This document shows, in pieces, positions 30,138 through 41,126 of a stretch of DNA of 64,000 nt. The stretch covers positions 620,001-684,000 of the forward strand of contig JBECUI020000024.1 of the NCBI GenBank assembly GCA_040954595.2. Reading direction: 5' to 3'. The translations under genes were made by a program, and so were the position numbers. The notes beneath the pieces are model-generated. The model ran no database searches, was not told the DNA's origin, and saw nothing but the letters and a program-made list of their open reading frames with translations. The stretch comes from Balanoglossus misakiensis (Eukaryota; Hemichordata). Within the stretch, counting starts at the first letter, position 1; every line of letters begins with the position of its first letter.

Positions 30138-33100
30138 GTAAGTTGCTAGTGGAACTCCGAACATTTTTAACTCCTACAAAGCCATAGAAAATTGTCATCA
30201 TCACATGTTAAAATTCTATATTTTCCTATACTGTCAAGTTTTCCCAAGCCTCAAGAGAAGTGAACCATTTATTTGTGAAGCAGTTATCTTGTTTATAACT
30301 TATCTGCTAGGTAGCTTGTCTTACTCCTACATGACAATACAATATCATCATAACATGTTGCGACTTACAACAAAACTGGCCAAAAAAAAATCAAGGGAGC
30401 AAACTATGGACATCAGCAAAGCTATCTTCGTGGCACTTTCAAATTCAAACTTATGCGGAACGATACTGATTTTCACAGTTTATTTTTGACAACTTCTTAC
30501 CAGCACTTTTAATGAATTCATTATTCTCTTGTTTTTCAACAGCTGTATGGTAATTCTTGGTCAAAGCTATGACGAAAATGGACTCCTTGACAACTATTTT
30601 AGCTTCCATGGTGATGTTACACAGATGAATGTATACGATTATGTATTGACTCCTGTTGAAATCCAGAGTCTGGCTTTGAACTGTTCACAAAGTCCACTTG
30701 GCAATCATGTCATGTGGGTTGAAATGGATCAAGAGTTATTGGGTAGTGTGGTCAAAATCCAGCCATCAGCTTGTGGAAGTACCAGGTGCCCAATTGGTTA
30801 CTCTGGTTCACCATGCACACCTGTTGGTAAATAGCCTTATTCATTACTATCAAACAATTTTATGCATAATCTGACGAGGAGAAATTGGGTCATATTCACA
30901 GAGTTGATTAATCCTAAATCCTTACTTTAACACAGCTCTCCTTGTAATGTTGTGTCTGTCCAGGGAAAACTGTGTGAAATTTTGAGTAGTTTTTCCTGTG
31001 TACATTCACCAGCCCCTAGCTGCTGTGTGTTGTACTCCAATCACACAGCCTGCAATCTCCCTACTTTAGGAAGTATAGGGAATCATCATCTGCCCATGCC
31101 TGTATCGCTCACTCTTTTTGTTTCTACCGTACATGTATTTAACACTGAATGTAATGATACTATTCACAACCACCATCACCATCATCATCATCATAATCAT
31201 CATCACCACCACCACCACCACCACCATCATCATCACCATCATCATCATCAGTTTCTGCTGTTCCAAGAACTAGGCTTATCATGAGTGTAATTGATCATAT
31301 CAGTTATTATGCCTATGGATACCATCTCATGACTCCTGTCCTATCTTGTAGTGTTTCTTGACAGTGATCTAGTCTATTCACATGTATCAGAAAACAAGCA
31401 CTTAACAATATCTGGATTTCTCATGAATATGTGACAGATATTAACATCTAGTAGTGCATTTACCTAAATGTACCAGTGTATGCATAGGGGGTGTGGACCA
31501 GTTGTTTAATTTACAAACATTTGTTATTCTTTCATTTTTTTTTCTTCAGATAAACACGCTCCTGAAGTCATTTACTGTCCCAATACGACCCGTATAATTA
31601 GTCCTAATAGCTTGACAACAGGAGTATGGCAGGAGCCTATATTTACAGATTATGTCGCCATTGCCAATGTGACACAAACCTACACAATGGGTAAGTTTCC
31701 TATAAAATATCATTTCTGATTATAGATAATATATAACATTCACACTAACTAAGTTTTTTTTATCGGGGTGGGGTGGGGAGTTGATCTAAACAGAAACCAA
31801 CAAGCTGAGACAACTTTCCTAAGATTATGGTCAGTATGAAGCATACTGGTACAGTTTATTCTTGTAGCCGTTACTCATATATGGCTAGCACATCCTATGT
31901 GCGACAGATGATCTTGCTTCCAAGTATTAAAGCCTCAATTGCTGATACTATTACCATATGTTTATAGGCCCTTTCCTCGATCCCAGGGCAGTACAATGAA
32001 GTTAAAACTCGAAAGCATTTGTGTTTGCACGTAATTGTTTATTGGAAACAAAAGATTTGACCAACTGTTGAGCAAGGCCTTTAATCAGTAAAGTACTTAA
32101 TATTCTCCACTACTACTGGGGATACCCATACCACAAATGTTGTGTTCTCTTACAATGGGCAGTTGAATAAACGTGTGCGGCACCATATCTGTTTAGTATA
32201 CATATCTTGTTCATGTTTATATGTACAGTCACAATCAGGAGTTGATAATATGCCTGTGTATACCCACCAGATAGCTCACTTAAATGGACCATTCTAAGTT
32301 TGAAAAGAAAATCATGAAAAACATTCAAGAACCGGAAGCTATTTTGGCTTTAGCACCCATGCCTGTAATGATGTGCATAATTTTGTTCTTACAGGTGACA
32401 CCTTTTCCTGGGGAAACTACCAGATCAGCTATGTTGCTTCAGATACAGCTGGCAACAATGCACAGTGCAACTTTTTACTCTATGTACTGCGTGAGTGAAT
32501 TTTTTTATCATTCATACATAAACTTTACAAATTAATTAATATCTTGACAAATTGTCATCTCTACCCCTTGTTATGTCTTGTCACATACTGTAAAACGGGA
32601 CATTTTCGTGACAGAAAATATTTTGCAATATATCAAAAGAGGCAACTGTGACACGAGAATTAAATTTCCGCATTCTAGTATTTTACTAACTACTCTGTTA
32701 TCTCTGAAAAACATTTTATGCGACTTTATTTTCTTCTTCTTTTTTGCCGAAGTTTGGGAAAATTTGCCGTTTTACAGTAATATGATTGCATCATTATCAC
32801 TTTTGTCCCTATGTAACTATCAAAAATTATAACAACATCATTCAGAACATACAAGGACACTCAAACCCGTCTAAAACAAACCCTGTCTAATCGGGAAACC
32901 TCTCTTCAACCAACAGCTTTTCCTAGTCCCTTTTACATAGAAACATGTTAATGTGTTGGTGTTCTGTTTAAAAGATTTGACTGTGTAATAAATATGGGTG
33001 TCACACATACACCATTAAGACAGTTCTGAAGCATCTCAGAATTGATACTGTCTTAAAAAAACATGTGTGGACGGTGTAAGTGGTCCTGAAACGTCTCAGA

Positions 33101-36100
33101 TTTTAGACGGCTCTGCCAGCCAGACCTGAGCCGGTGTAAGGATTAACACCTCTCCGCAACCCATTGTCTATGGGGCCGAGCCTCAGCGCCCATACATAAA
33201 CTTTGTGTGTGTGGACACAACATGACTCAAAGGATTAATGCTCTGTGGTTAGCACTGGCAAATAGTGTCTCAAATTTTACCCTGTGTGAACCTGGTAAAA
33301 GAGGCATTGTGCCCTAGTGGCTAGGGTTGTGGGTTCGTTACCTAGACCTGGACATTTGGGTAGTATTTGCCTGTTGGATGATATATGAGACACAGACATT
33401 TGGGTAGTATTTGCCTGTTGGATGATAGATGAAATAAAATTAAAAATATATATATAGACAAATAAACTGTGTTCTCCTTTCTTTTACATCATTTGATTGT
33501 GAAAAGCCAGCACCACCAGTTAAAGGTATTTCCATCTGTAATGAGTTTGAGTCGGGTGTGTCCTGTCAGGTGGATTGTTTACCAGGATACAAGTTTGCAA
33601 GCCTGCCAGCACCTTACTATCTCTGCCATAGTGAAGGATCTTTTAATCCTGAGAATCCAGACGAGGAATTCACCTTCCCTGGATGTTCAGGTGAGAAAAA
33701 AATGATTTGGTATCAGTAAAGAAATATAATCAGGTTGCACATGCACATTCAGAAAATTCTCCAAAGAGAGAGAGAGTTTTGAGAGGGGGTATTCCAGCAT
33801 TGAGACAATTTTCTTTTAGTTATAAATGAAAAGAGAAATATGAGTAATGCAAATTCTTGCTTTACAGTATGTCAAGGTTGTGATTACAGGTAGATAATTT
33901 GTTAACATCATATCTGCTTACCCCAATATAAAGCTCCAGTACATTTGAGCTATTTTCTTAATATTTTGTTCTGGGTAAGCAGCTGTAACTTTCCTGATTG
34001 GCTAAGCGGTTTCGCAGTCTAAGTCAATACATCGTTCGCTAGATTGAAAATTGCATCTTTAACAAAATGTGTTTGTTTGTATTGTTCTACTGCAGCTCCT
34101 GGGAAGACTCAACGTGGAGTGAATTGTGGCGTGTCATACAATTCACAGGCTGGTACATGTAACAATGGTGTCATCCAGCAATTGAGGATCAGTTTTATGA
34201 ACACTATCAACTATCTGAATGATTTGTTTGGTATTTGTGGCGGTGAATGCAACTTTGATGACCTTGAAATAACCTGCGGCGCCTCAAACCGAAGAAAGAG
34301 ACAGGCTGATACTCAGCTTGTGGTTCAGTTCAGTTTCACAACCAATGCGTGAGTAGTAATTGTTATTTTTCGAGTATTTCATTCCCCTTCTGTTCTATTG
34401 AAATGACTTTGGTGACATGTCTAGGGTACTGATCCCAGGCTGTGTGAGGACCAGCTCTGTATTCCCTATACAGCTGGTGTTTGCATTATTGCAAAATATT
34501 CCATTCATGCAAGTGAAAACAAATTATTTTGTGTCTTAACACTCAAACATTTTCAGTTTTTGGCAACCCCATCATTTCTGCCCACCTTCCTTCATGTTGC
34601 GGCATCCTGTATTCTAAAGATTCATGCATTCGAAATATACTGCAAAACGTGTTATTTTCGCGAGCAGTAAATTTCTGCAAAACATGTGCTGGTCAAAAAA
34701 ACGTTAAAATAAAAAGTTGTGTAAAATGTTTTTGGAGATAATGATGCAGTTAGTGAAATACGAGAACTCGAAAATTCGTCCTCACGTAACAGTCGCCTCT
34801 TTTAATATCGCGAAAATTTCCTGTCGTGAAAACAATTCAGTTTACAGTACACACTTCTAGTTGGTATTGTAATGTGGCATATGTAAGAATTTTTTGCCTG
34901 TTGTTTTATCCATTAGCTCTGCTGATGCTGCAGCTGTAGTTATTGAAGATGCAGTCAAGAATGGTCCTTTTGATACAGCTGAATATTCGGTCGACGCTGA
35001 GACATTACAAGTTGAAAGTACAATATTCTGTTCCAATGGTAGTGTTCTTGTTGGAGAAGAATGTGGTGAGTGCCTATACTCCTCAGTTGTTATGTACTTT
35101 AACCCTTTCACTCCCAGTTTCCTCTATAGAGGTCAAACCTTACCATAGAAAACAATTGGTTTGGACTGAACCATGGTGGTGAAAGGATTAAAACTGTGTC
35201 CAAAATTAATATTATAAGGTGTAGATGTTAATATGTTTATATCGCCTGATATGACCTGTTAGGTGGGCCGTATTGCTGCGAGTGTGGTTGTGAGTCGCAG
35301 TGTACAAATTAAAGACAAGTGTGAGTGGTAAATACAACCCAACCAAGAGGTGATATAAGGAAATAATTGATTTGATATGCTCATACCAAGGAGGGACAAA
35401 GTCTCTTTCTCGCTGCCCTTTTTCCATTAATTATGTTTGATAGAAGACACAGTTAATGTTATTCTACATGTGGATATATAGTGAATCAACATTCAACCAC
35501 ACACAACTGCAATCCCACTTGTAGACACAAGAGTGAAAAACTGGCCAAAATGAATGCTGTGTGTTACAATTGTAGTTGTGTTTTAAACCATTAATGCATA
35601 ATGATCAGTACATGAACAATGTATACATCTGCCTTCAACATTTTGTATTTCCACAGTATTGTGTCCTGAAGGGTCGTACCATGACACTGAGCTGAGTCAG
35701 TGCCATCCTTGTGCAATTGGATATTATCAACCCCTTGAAGGACAAACAGCATGCAATGCCTGTCCAAATAATGGAGTCACCAGGGGAAAGAGATCATTAT
35801 CCATCTTGCAGTGTTTTGGTATGTATAACAGAAGGCAATATCTCCTCCTCGTCCACAGCCATAGCCTAGTATCTAGCCGTATTCCAAAACTAGCGTCTAG
35901 CCTCACTCATGCCACTGGCCCGATAAAACCCCATACCCCTTGCCGGGAATTGTGACGTATATATCAAATTATTGTGGTGTGATCCAATATGGAAAGAATG
36001 ACAATTGGAATGTTCATCTCTTTGGTTGAAAAAATAATTTTTCAACAATGATGTCTATTGCAGAGAGGTGCGATGTTGGTCACTACTTTGACAACGGGAC

Positions 36101-39031
36101 TTCTCAGTGCCAAAGCTGCCCCATTGGATTCTGGCAATCAGAAGAAGGAAAGTTTGTGTGTAATACTTGCCCAAAGGGAATGCTTACATTAGTTGAAGGA
36201 GCTACTGATGAGTCACAATGTCAGGGTAGGTACTTGTGTTATTTGCTATTCTTGACTATCAATCACATGATCTGGCCATGTGACGTACCCATGGCGTTAT
36301 CATTTGTAAGTGACAGGCAAGCAATATTTCGGCATCCAGTAAACTTTTTTCCGAGTAGGTTTTTACTTTAGAACCGCCAGATATGTAACATATTCAACAG
36401 TTTAACAAATTCACGTGAGTGAAAAGCAGATAATCGTGAATATCAAAAAATTAATCTTCTCAATTACAGAGGTATGTAAATCAGTGGGAGTCCAACTTAG
36501 TGTCAATGGGTCTTGTGAGTCGTGTCCCATGGGAACCTATCGATCAAATGCTGAACTTCAGCCATCTTGTATGCCGTGCCCATTTGGCTTCACCACAAGA
36601 ACAGTCGGTTCAACCTTAAGTGAAGATTGTAATGTTTGTAAGTATTATGTATACAACTTTTCATGTTGTATCTCAACTGTACTGAACTGAAGGTTGTATT
36701 ATTGTGCCTCAGTTGTTCAAAATAATGATAGTCCTCCAATTTTATTCTATGCTCTTTTTCCATTCCATCAACAGCTTACTGCAATGTTGGTTGGTACTTG
36801 AATCAGGAGTCCTATAGATGTGAGAAATGCCCTGTTGGAACATATAACTTTGAATTCAACCAGGATGCTTGTCAACCATGCCCAACTGGCTACACTACAG
36901 GCAGAGAGGGTGCCCTATATGAAACAGAATGTGATGGTAGGAATACATTTTTCATAATCATAGAACTGATAACATGCATGAAGTGCTTGTGGAGATCAAC
37001 CTTAACTGTTCAATCTGACACAAACACTTCATTATAAGAAATTTTCTTCTTTATTTAGAGTATCATTTGATATGTTGTGTGATCCAATATTTTTATATAA
37101 TTTAATAATGCTCCTCTTTTAACACCTTTTCTGAAAATTTCACGGAAATAACAATATTGTAATACTGTTTTCTCAGAATTCTACATGTTAGGCTATGGAA
37201 TGTGATAACCATGCACTGCATCTGGGTAGTCATCTAACTTAAAGGTATACAGTCACCTCCAATTTACAAACGCCCATATATGGCTGAAATGGAGTATATG
37301 AGAGTTCTAAAGAACATATGGTGGCGCTCTTTTTTGCATGTGCCACCCACTGAAAATCTGTGATTGGCTAGATCTCCTTTTGCCATGGTAACTATAGCTA
37401 ATTTTCCATAGGTGACCGTATACCTTTAACTGGTGATATGTATGAAGATCCCATAGTTTTATTTGGTGGTCAGTTAAAGACATTGCAAGAATTTTTGTTT
37501 TCTAGATGCACATGAATGTCGTCTTGGTCTGGATGACTGTCACCCAAATGTCACTTGCAGGAATCTTGTACCAGGATATGAATGCACTTGCAAAACTGGT
37601 TTCACTGGTGATGGAATAACTTGTACAGGTATGTAACTATCTACAACTGAAATGTCAACAGAAATATGTACAGCTAAAACGTAGAAACTACTGTTGATTT
37701 AGTATCTCTCTTGCTGCCCTTTTTCCATTAATTATGTTTGATACAAGACACTGTTTATGTTATTCACCCGGTACATGTGGATATATAGTGAATCAACGTT
37801 CGACAGCACACAACTTCCATTCCGTTTGTAAGAAATGAATCTGCAAGTGGGTTTAGTTCTTGTCTAATACAAATGGTTCGTCAGGTAGAATAATGTGATG
37901 TGATTTTATTCTTGTGTCTAGATAAATGTGAAGGGTTCTGCTCAAACAATGCTGTTTGCATCAAGGACAGTGATGGCAATCCTGTTTGTGAATGTACTGA
38001 TGAATATCAGGGTGAAACTTGCCGCCAGAGAATACCAATGCAAGTTAAAGGTGTGTATACATTTCTTTGTCTTTTAATAACTCAAGATTGAAAAACAATA
38101 TTCACTAAAGTTTACACATTTGTTTGATCTACATGATTACAGTTTACGTTGTCTTGAAAATATTTGTGAAAATGGTGAAACTGCAACATCTGCAGTATAA
38201 CTAGATTTTTGGTCAACTAACCATTTTACAATAGTTAAGCATCATAATGAATGGTTGTCTTGCTTTTATCGTAGCATATCGCCCCCGTGACAAATAGAAA
38301 TATTTAAACCCTTACAGATTCCTCCGTTGACACAGCTGTCATCATTGGTGGTGTTGCGGGAGGTTTAGCGGCTGTGTTAGTGCTTGGTGTAATAATGTTA
38401 CTCATGTACCAACGGTAAGTTATTTAGTACTACCAGAGTAGAATCGAGACAGCTGTAGAAATGTTGCCCATCAGAAAACTGGGAATTTACCTGTATCTTT
38501 CCATACATGCATGAGGCAACGTGAAAAATAATCACATCTGTATCGTGGAAGCAAATTTATTCAAAGAGTTCATGCATAGACCTATTCGCGTATAGGGTAA
38601 CTGCAGTGCATCATGGTATAATTTGCGTTCAACATGCATGGCGGCTAACAAGGCAAAGTCACGCGACCAGACCGCAAAGTGTCCAACAACCACCTGCGTT
38701 ATTCTACAGTAGTAACAACATCACAACAAATCCCACATTGATGATGTTCAACTATTTGACATTCAGGTGTGCTCTTGGAGGAAAGAAACATCCAGGCTGG
38801 GAAGAACAAGAGGCAACTATGGATATCCATTGGTTTGATGATACAGATGATGTTGATAGCAAGGCAGGGAAAAGTGTGGAAGATGAGGAAGCCTTCAGAG
38901 AAATCTATCACTACAATCCCATGTATAGTGGCGACAGTGGTAGTGCCAGTGGAAGTGAGGAATGGAGACCAAGGCCTCTTAAGAGTAGAAATGAACTATT
39001 TCATGAGAGTCACGGAGACAGATACTTCTAA
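29937..39031 (+). CDS. Pentraxin-HYR-GCC2/GCC3-EGF single-pass receptor (5'-partial, 15 exons)
   Basis: Exons: 29937-30137, 30543-30826, 31550-31690, 32395-32490, 33507(?)-33690, 34096-34348, 34917-35065, 35657-35818, 36064-36225, 36470-36637, 36775-36936, 37506-37628, 37922-38050, 38318-38414, 38767-39031, about 858 residues. Order: pentraxin/LamG, HYR, sushi-like, SEA-like segment with furin site NRRKRQ, four GCC2/GCC3 repeats, two EGF-like domains, one transmembrane helix, cytoplasmic tail with NPMY. All borders are GT/AG and phases agree except into exon 5. Domain content recalls SVEP1-type adhesion proteins, but the membrane anchor and tail mark a type I receptor. The start codon, signal peptide and N-terminal pentraxin strands lie upstream and were not found. 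The ligand is unknown. The many cysteine modules suggest cell-surface binding or immunity-type recognition. Confidence 0.85.
30543..30826 (+). CDS. Receptor exon 2: pentraxin C-terminal part and linker
   Basis: Encodes 'MVILGQSYDENGLLDNYF', 'FHGDVTQMNVYDYVLTPVEI' and an 'LALNC' end, the classical C-terminal pentraxin block. A short Cys-rich linker 'CGSTRCPIGYSGSPC' follows. The donor gtaaat is slightly weak. Confidence 0.85.
31165..31250. repeat. (CAT/CAC)n microsatellite
   Basis: A His-codon-like run in an intron of the receptor gene. The frame is an artefact. Confidence 0.95.
31550..32490 (+). CDS. Receptor exons 3-4: HYR domain
   Basis: Exons 31550-31690 and 32395-32490 (phase 1 junction). 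'APEVIYCPNTTRII' opens the domain. 'WQEPIFTDYVAIANVTQTY' and 'GNYQISYVASDTAGNNAQC' followed by 'NFLLYV' complete it. The last block is the hallmark of hyalin-repeat (HYR) Ig-like folds. One HYR copy only. Confidence 0.85.
32585..32779. mobile_element. MITE with TACTGTAAAACGG ends, TA target site
   Basis: TACTGTAAAACGG at 32585-32597 faces CCGTTTTACAGTA at 32767-32779. The terminal TA on both sides suits a Tc1/mariner-type duplication. It lies in an intron of the receptor gene. Confidence 0.75.
33300..33350 (+). repeat. Possible SINE-like tRNA-derived fragment
   Basis: 'tagtggctaggg' and 'gggttcgttacc' resemble RNA polymerase III A and B boxes about 20 bp apart, much closer than usual. A weak call. 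A 'gacatttgggtagtatttgc' duplication follows (33351-33425). Confidence 0.2.
33507..33690 (+). CDS. Receptor exon 5: sushi (CCP)-like module
   Basis: Reads 'KPAPPVKGISICNEFESGV', 'SCQVDCLPGYKF' and 'FTFPGCS', a sushi-like cysteine pattern. The donor gtgaga is good and in phase with exon 6. The acceptor is unclear: the nearest AG (33505-33506) gives a phase clash with exon 4, and the upstream bases 'gattgtgaaaag' would add D-C-E-K, as expected of a sushi start. An indel or a mutated splice site is suspected. Confidence 0.6.
34096..35065 (+). CDS. Receptor exons 6-7: SEA-like segment with furin-type site
   Basis: Exons 34096-34348 and 34917-35065. Exon 6 has 'CGGECNFDDLEITCG' and then the dibasic 'NRRKRQAD', matching the furin consensus R-X-K/R-R. 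'LVVQFSFTTNASADAAAVVI' and 'SVDAETLQVESTIF' resemble the second half of an SEA-type or SVEP1 linker fold. Cleavage may give a two-chain receptor. The SEA assignment is tentative. Confidence 0.65.
34638..34849. mobile_element. Second MITE of the TACTG(T/C)AAA type
   Basis: 'tactgcaaaacgtg' and 'attttcgcg' at the left face 'cgcgaaaat' and 'cagtttacagta' at the right. Related to 32585-32779 but diverged. In an intron. Confidence 0.6.
35405..35560. mobile_element. Half-copy of the 23.9-kb fold-back MITE
   Basis: 'tgccctttttccattaatta', then 'gtggatatatagtgaatcaa', then 'gtagacacaagagtgaaaa', matching the left arm of 23893-24190. In an intron. Confidence 0.75.
35657..36936 (+). CDS. Receptor exons 8-11: four GCC2/GCC3 (ephrin-receptor-like) repeats
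   Basis: Exons 35657-35818, 36064-36225, 36470-36637, 36775-36936, three of them exactly 162 bp and all phase 1-1, the pattern of exon duplication. Each repeat has the C..G.y......C..Cp.G.yq......C..Cp.g..t pattern, for example 'CPIGFWQSEEGKFVCNTCP' and 'CPVGTYNFEFNQDACQPCP'. These modules occur in ephrin receptors, SVEP1 and SCUBE proteins. In exon 8 'TRGKRS' replaces the usual Thr-Gly motif. Confidence 0.88.
37243..37425. mobile_element. TTAA-flanked MITE (piggyBac or Kolobok type)
   Basis: Terminal inverted repeats AGGTATACAGTCACCT (37243-37258) and AGGTGACCGTATACCT (37410-37425), 16 bp with one mismatch pair, flanked exactly by TTAA at 37239-37242 and 37426-37429. TTAA duplication is the mark of piggyBac and Kolobok transposons. 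Confidence 0.85.
37506..38050 (+). CDS. Receptor exons 12-13: two EGF-like domains
   Basis: Exon 37506-37628: 'DDCHPNVTCRNLVPGYECTC' with 'GFTGDGITC', an EGF with six cysteines and the 'C.C..GF.GdG..C' ending. Exon 37922-38050: 'CEGFCSNNAVCIKD', then 'CECTDEYQGETC', a second EGF. Both exons are phase 1-1. Confidence 0.88.
37712..37830. mobile_element. Second half-copy of the 23.9-kb fold-back MITE
   Basis: 'ctgccctttttccattaatt' and 'gtggatatatagtgaatcaa' again, with the expected spacing. In an intron. Confidence 0.75.
38318..38414 (+). CDS. Receptor exon 14: transmembrane helix
   Basis: 'VIIGGVAGGLAAVLVLGVI' continuing 'MLLMYQR': about 24 hydrophobic residues with GxxxG spacing and a basic stop-transfer end, consistent with type I topology. 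Confidence 0.88.
38767..39031 (+). CDS. Receptor exon 15: cytoplasmic tail
   Basis: About 88 residues after 'tttgacattcag'. Acidic 'FDDTDDVDSKAGKSVEDEEA', an NPMY (NPxY) motif in 'YHYNPMYSGDSG' suited to PTB-domain or endocytic adaptor binding, and a Ser/Gly run. It ends 'HGDRYF' and TAA (39029-39031). Confidence 0.88.
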
Positions 39032-40660
39032 TGTGCCATCTCTGTGTGTACATGTATGGTATAATTCAAATGATAACTAGAATGGTTTTCATTTTGTGAG
39101 TTGACACAGTACTGTGATAAGCTTGGTATAATCCCATAAATGATAACAATAATAGTTATGCTTTGTCAGACGACAGTACTGTGATAAGCGCACATTAAAT
39201 TGGTTGGAGTGAAACAGATCTTTATTATTACACTCTTAGCAACATCTGAATGAAATGATCATAAATAATCATCTTTAAAGTATGTTGGTTATAAGGCTAT
39301 ATATTTTACATATTTTAAAGAATTTTCCTTAAAAATTTGTTATGACTTATTATAAGGTATTGTGTAATGAAAAAGATATGATAATACGAGAATTCCTAAA
39401 CAACAACATATTTTTGTTGAATTTGGAGGACAAATTTAACAGTGTACCAATTCAGCTCTCCCTTTGCATGCTGACTTGCTTCTGTATTCATACAAGGCAG
39501 CATTTATCCTTAACTTGATCAGATAGAAGGTCTTTTCATCCAAATGCATAGATTATGAATTATTTCTCTCAATATATTCAGTGACTACCTCCCGATGATA
39601 TATATCCTCCTGAATTAGTGCTTCAAATTTTGATATTTTTCTTGATATTTTTCTTTAATTTGACTTCAACCGTCACCATTCTCCAAGACTGTAAAAGAAG
39701 GGAGATGATGATTAACTATTATCAATTTTTTTGCCCCTTGTACTGTCTTTACAACTGGCCGTATAAATCTGATATTTGTTTGGCATGCGAATTTTGGAAT
39801 ATGGATGTGTATGATCACAATTATAAGATCCTCAAAATAAAAGATCCTATCATTTCATTTGGTTAATAACCAGTTCATAGGTGAATGGAAATATAGTTAC
39901 TCACTTTGAGACCTGACATGTATATATAATAATTCAAAGTATTTATTCGCATATTTTTATATTATTCATGGTGTTATAGATCAATGGAAATTTTTCAAAT
40001 TAAATTCATGTATATAAAATGTAGCAATGTAATGTCATATGTGAAACCCTTAATCTTGATATTGTAATTCATTGTAGAATATGATTATATTGTGTTATTC
40101 ACTCAACTTGTGCATGTATGTTTAAGATTCATGCAAAATTACTTTTTTATACAAACTGTTCCTTTTTGTGTTGTTCGGAGGTGACAACTCATCAACAATG
40201 AAATAAGTTTGGGAAATTTTTGAACAAAGTCATGAAGTGGAAGTACTATAAATAAGTTTAATATCTGTTTGAGTTGTCCTGCCAGAAGTCAACATTTTTA
40301 GCTTATACAAATACTGGTGCAACTACAGAACAGTTGAAGAATTTCATCATTATATTTATGTTTTAATTACAAGTATATCAATTGTACCTTTTCCTTATAT
40401 TAAAAGCATATTTTTATTATAATATTTAACTGAGTTCTTTGTCTACTTTTTTAAACTGACAATTTGTCAGTCATTACCATAACCCTGGAGTGTATTTCAC
40501 TGTGTCCAGAGATTCTTCTGTAGTTGTTATAATAAGACATCAAACCAGGTCCAATAATCAATATTACTCAAGCTAAGCTAATTACCAGGTCCAGGTTCAA
40601 AAAAGAAATAAGAGAAAAACTTACAATTTCAACAGGATCATCTTGAACCACTGCTAAGTG
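39032..40660 (+). other. 3' UTR of the receptor and downstream AT-rich sequence
   Basis: No further exon. A good polyadenylation signal AATAAA is at 39836-39841. The UTR may extend to there. The rest is AT-rich with no supported feature. Confidence 0.5.
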
Positions 40661-41126
40661 GTAGTACTCGCACAGGGGGGCTGCAAACATGAAAGTTATA
40701 AATGGCGGAGTTCCTGCATTTTCCCCCAATAAACATTAATTGATGAACAGTCTTTGTGCTTGTTTATTTTTCTGTGTTACCTCCACCTGTCTTAGCAGTT
40801 GCTAATCCAGAATACAAACTATTGCATTTCCAATTAAGCACCTGCTAACGACTTAATCTGTGTGCCCCATCCACGGATTTAGTGGATTAAGTAAACATCG
40901 GTCAGTTCTCACTTGGTAAGAGAATACCCAGTACTCGCTGACCGATATTTACTTTATTAACTTAATCCATGGATGGGGCACACAGATTAAGTCGTTAGCA
41001 GGTGATTAATGGGAAATGGATAGCTTTTATTCTGGATTAGCAAATGATAAGACAGGTTGGGAAAACGCAGAATGGAACGTACTTCGCCATTTATAACTTT
41101 CATGTTTGCAGCCCCCTGTGGTACTA
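40661..41126. mobile_element. Near-perfect hairpin element, about 466 bp
   Basis: The whole sequence folds back. 'gctgcaaacatgaaagttat' (about 40681) faces 'ataactttcatgtttgcagc' (about 41093). 'tgtgccccatccacggattt' (40861) faces its complement near 40960-40985. The centre is near 40895. There is no coding capacity. It looks like a MITE or fold-back transposon. Confidence 0.85.
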
